Below are positions 62,711-64,000 of a stretch of DNA of 64,000 bases, piece by piece. Each line of letters opens with the position of its first letter. Position 1 is the stretch's first letter. Position numbers and translations under genes: made by a program. This DNA is from DASSQJ01 sp963726295 (GTDB taxonomy: Bacteria; Actinomycetota; Actinomycetes; Actinomycetales; Dermatophilaceae): the NCBI GenBank assembly GCA_963726295.1, contig CAVSBW010000002.1, forward strand, positions 186,001 to 250,000. Direction: 5' to 3'. The notes beneath the pieces were generated by a model that saw only the letters and a program-made list of their open reading frames with translations, did not search any database and had not been told where the DNA came from.

Positions 62711-64000
62711 GACCGGCCCACCCGGGTCTCGCGCCGCCCGAACGGGATGGCGAGGAAGGCCAGGAACACCGCGCCGACGAGCTGCACCCCGTGCCACCAG
62801 CCCTGCGGGTCGACGAGGGTGACGGTGAGCAGGCCGCGCCCCTCGGGCAGCTCGTAGGTGGGCGAGGCCGTGTCGTCGAGCGGCAGCAGCACCCGTCCGT
62901 CGACCGCCACGACGGCCTGGTCGGCCCAGCCGGCGGGCTCGGCGACCACCAGCCGGCTGTCCGCGGGGACGACGAGCGAGGTGGTCGTGGCGGCGTGGTC
63001 GCCGAAGGTCTCGACCAGGCGGGTGTCGTCGGGCGTCTCCATCCCCAGGCGCGGGCTGGCAACGAGCGACTCGTCACCGCGTTCGGCCGGGCTGACCCGC
63101 CACATCTCCCAGCCGTCGTGCGGCGAGATGCGCTGGAGGCCGGCGGTGGCGTCGAGGCGGCGGGCGAGCTCGGGCACGGGCTCGCCGCGGATGGCGAGGA
63201 GGTCCACCGCGGTCGCGGCCACGAGGCCGTCGCCACCGGCGCGTGCGTCGAGCAGGGCGGTGACCCCGTCGGCGACGCTGCCGTCGGCCTCGGTGACGGC
63301 CGGGAGAGGTCGCACCACGTCGGCGGCCTCGCGGCCGACGAGCCGGTAGCCGGCGCCGAGCTCGCCGGGGGTGACGAAGAGGGCGCGGGTGGCGAAGGAC
63401 CCGTTCGCCTGTTCCACGGAGACGGCCGGACGCGGGTCCTTCCAGGGGCCGACATCCTCGCCCAGCGTGGCGACGACGACGCCGCCGGCGCCGAGCAGCA
63501 CCGCGGCGACGCCGGCCGTGACGGCCGCCCAGGCACCGCCGGCCCGCCAGCGCCCGTGGCGGCGCAGCTGGAGGCCGTCGAGCCCGCGGACCAGGGCGAC
63601 GACGAGGACGAGGACGAGCGGGAGGAGGAAGGTGCCGGGCCAGAGCGTGATCGGCTCGCCGGTGCCCTCGACGCCGGCCGGCACCGTGCCGAGGCGCAGC
63701 GCGGGCCCGGCGAGGGCGAGGGCGAGCAGGAGCGGGACGAGTGCCGCGACGACCGTGTCGGCCACGCGCCAGCGGCGGGTGCGGGCGAGGGCGAGGACCC
63801 CGACCACGGCGAGGGGCGCGGTGGCCCAGACGACGGGGGCGCCGGGGCCGCCCGGGTCGAGGAGAGCGATGCGCCAGAGCGGCTGGGGGTCGCCGCCCCA
63901 CTGGGCCAGGCCCGAGCCGGCCACGAGCACCGGCCACGCGGTGCGGGAGGCGCCGAGCAGGCCCGGCGCGAGCATGGCGACGGGGACGAGGGCGATGACC
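62707..64000 (-). CDS. Large membrane glycosyltransferase-locus protein, partial (N-terminus outside window)
   Basis: At least 430 residues of the C-terminal part of a protein that continues past the right edge. Visible are three or more hydrophobic helices (VVWATAPLAVVGVLALA, VVAALVPLLLALALAGPAL, TFLLPLVLVLVVALVRG). A large extracytoplasmic domain and a last helix before the basic tail (HGVQLVGAVFLAFLAIPFGRRETRVGRS) follow. In actinobacteria the gene preceding DUF5719 in this neighbourhood encodes a glycosyltransferase with an N-terminal GT2 domain and such a membrane C-terminus. The N-terminal domain is not in the window, so the assignment rests on context. Coupled to DUF5719 by ATGA. Confidence 0.75.
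   Translation of the reverse strand, partial: VIALVPVAMLAPGLLGASRTAWPVLVAGSGLAQWGGDPQPLWRIALLDPGGPGAPVVWATAPLAVVGVLALARTRRWRVADTVVAALVPLLLALALAGPALRLGTVPAGVEGTGEPITLWPGTFLLPLVLVLVVALVRGLDGLQLRRHGRWRAGGAWAAVTAGVAAVLLGAGGVVVATLGEDVGPWKDPRPAVSVEQANGSFATRALFVTPGELGAGYRLVGREAADVVRPLPAVTEADGSVADGVTALLDARAGGDGLVAATAVDLLAIRGEPVPELARRLDATAGLQRISPHDGWEMWRVSPAERGDESLVASPRLGMETPDDTRLVETFGDHAATTTSLVVPADSRLVVAEPAGWADQAVVAVDGRVLLPLDDTASPTYELPEGRGLLTVTLVDPQGWWHGVQLVGAVFLAFLAIPFGRRETRVGRS

Overview
The window is high-GC chromosomal DNA from an actinobacterium. Gene content and order point to Micrococcales, probably an Intrasporangiaceae-like organism (inference; no 16S or marker search was possible). Both ends belong to one conserved actinobacterial neighbourhood. 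The left end holds secA, a long-form hpf, comF, lpqB, mtrB and mtrA. The right end holds a cation-efflux gene, an SIS-domain isomerase, a Trm112-like gene, manB, a DUF3499 gene, a metallopeptidase-fold gene, a DUF5719 gene and a large membrane protein cut by the window edge. The expected ahcY gene lies between the two halves, but in shattered form.

Layout. 1-12.3 kb: housekeeping block, mostly minus strand, with a tandem GNAT protein, a YcaQ-type DNA glycosylase and an orphan LuxR-type regulator. 12.4-14.7 kb: a plus-strand sensor kinase and response regulator. 14.8-23.4 kb: a complete-looking Tad/Flp pilus operon on the minus strand (two flp pilins, tadE, tadG, cpaB, tadZ/cpaE, tadA, a von Willebrand A-TadB fusion, tadC); no prepilin peptidase gene is visible. 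23.6-33 kb: a run of polytopic membrane proteins that look like GT-C glycosyltransferase-type enzymes, several with frameshifts. 34-42.8 kb: a scrambled stretch in which gene fragments can be read only by hopping frames (a WecE/RffA-like aminotransferase, an IS110-family transposase, ahcY, the end of a PIG-V-like mannosyltransferase). 43-51 kb: a small charged protein, an esterase, another large membrane protein, a cation-efflux gene and a group of acyltransferase-3 genes or remnants, ending in an extremely C-rich tract. 51.4-56.7 kb: a YbaK-type deacylase and a SWIM-zinc-finger/large-helical-protein pair. 56.9-64 kb: the conserved manB block.

How it fits together. SecA, MtrAB-LpqB and the manB block are envelope and secretion housekeeping functions. 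The accessory middle adds a surface appendage (Tad pilus) with its own two-component pair, and what looks like a surface-glycan set (GT-C-type membrane enzymes, a GT87 protein, a sugar aminotransferase, O-acyltransferases).

Reliability. Frameshifts are concentrated between 21 and 51 kb and affect even ahcY, a gene expected to be intact. I therefore read much of the damage at 34-42.8 kb, and the C-rich tract near 51.3 kb, as more likely consensus or assembly error than biology, though real decay is not excluded. Families are recognised from motifs by eye; no database search was run.
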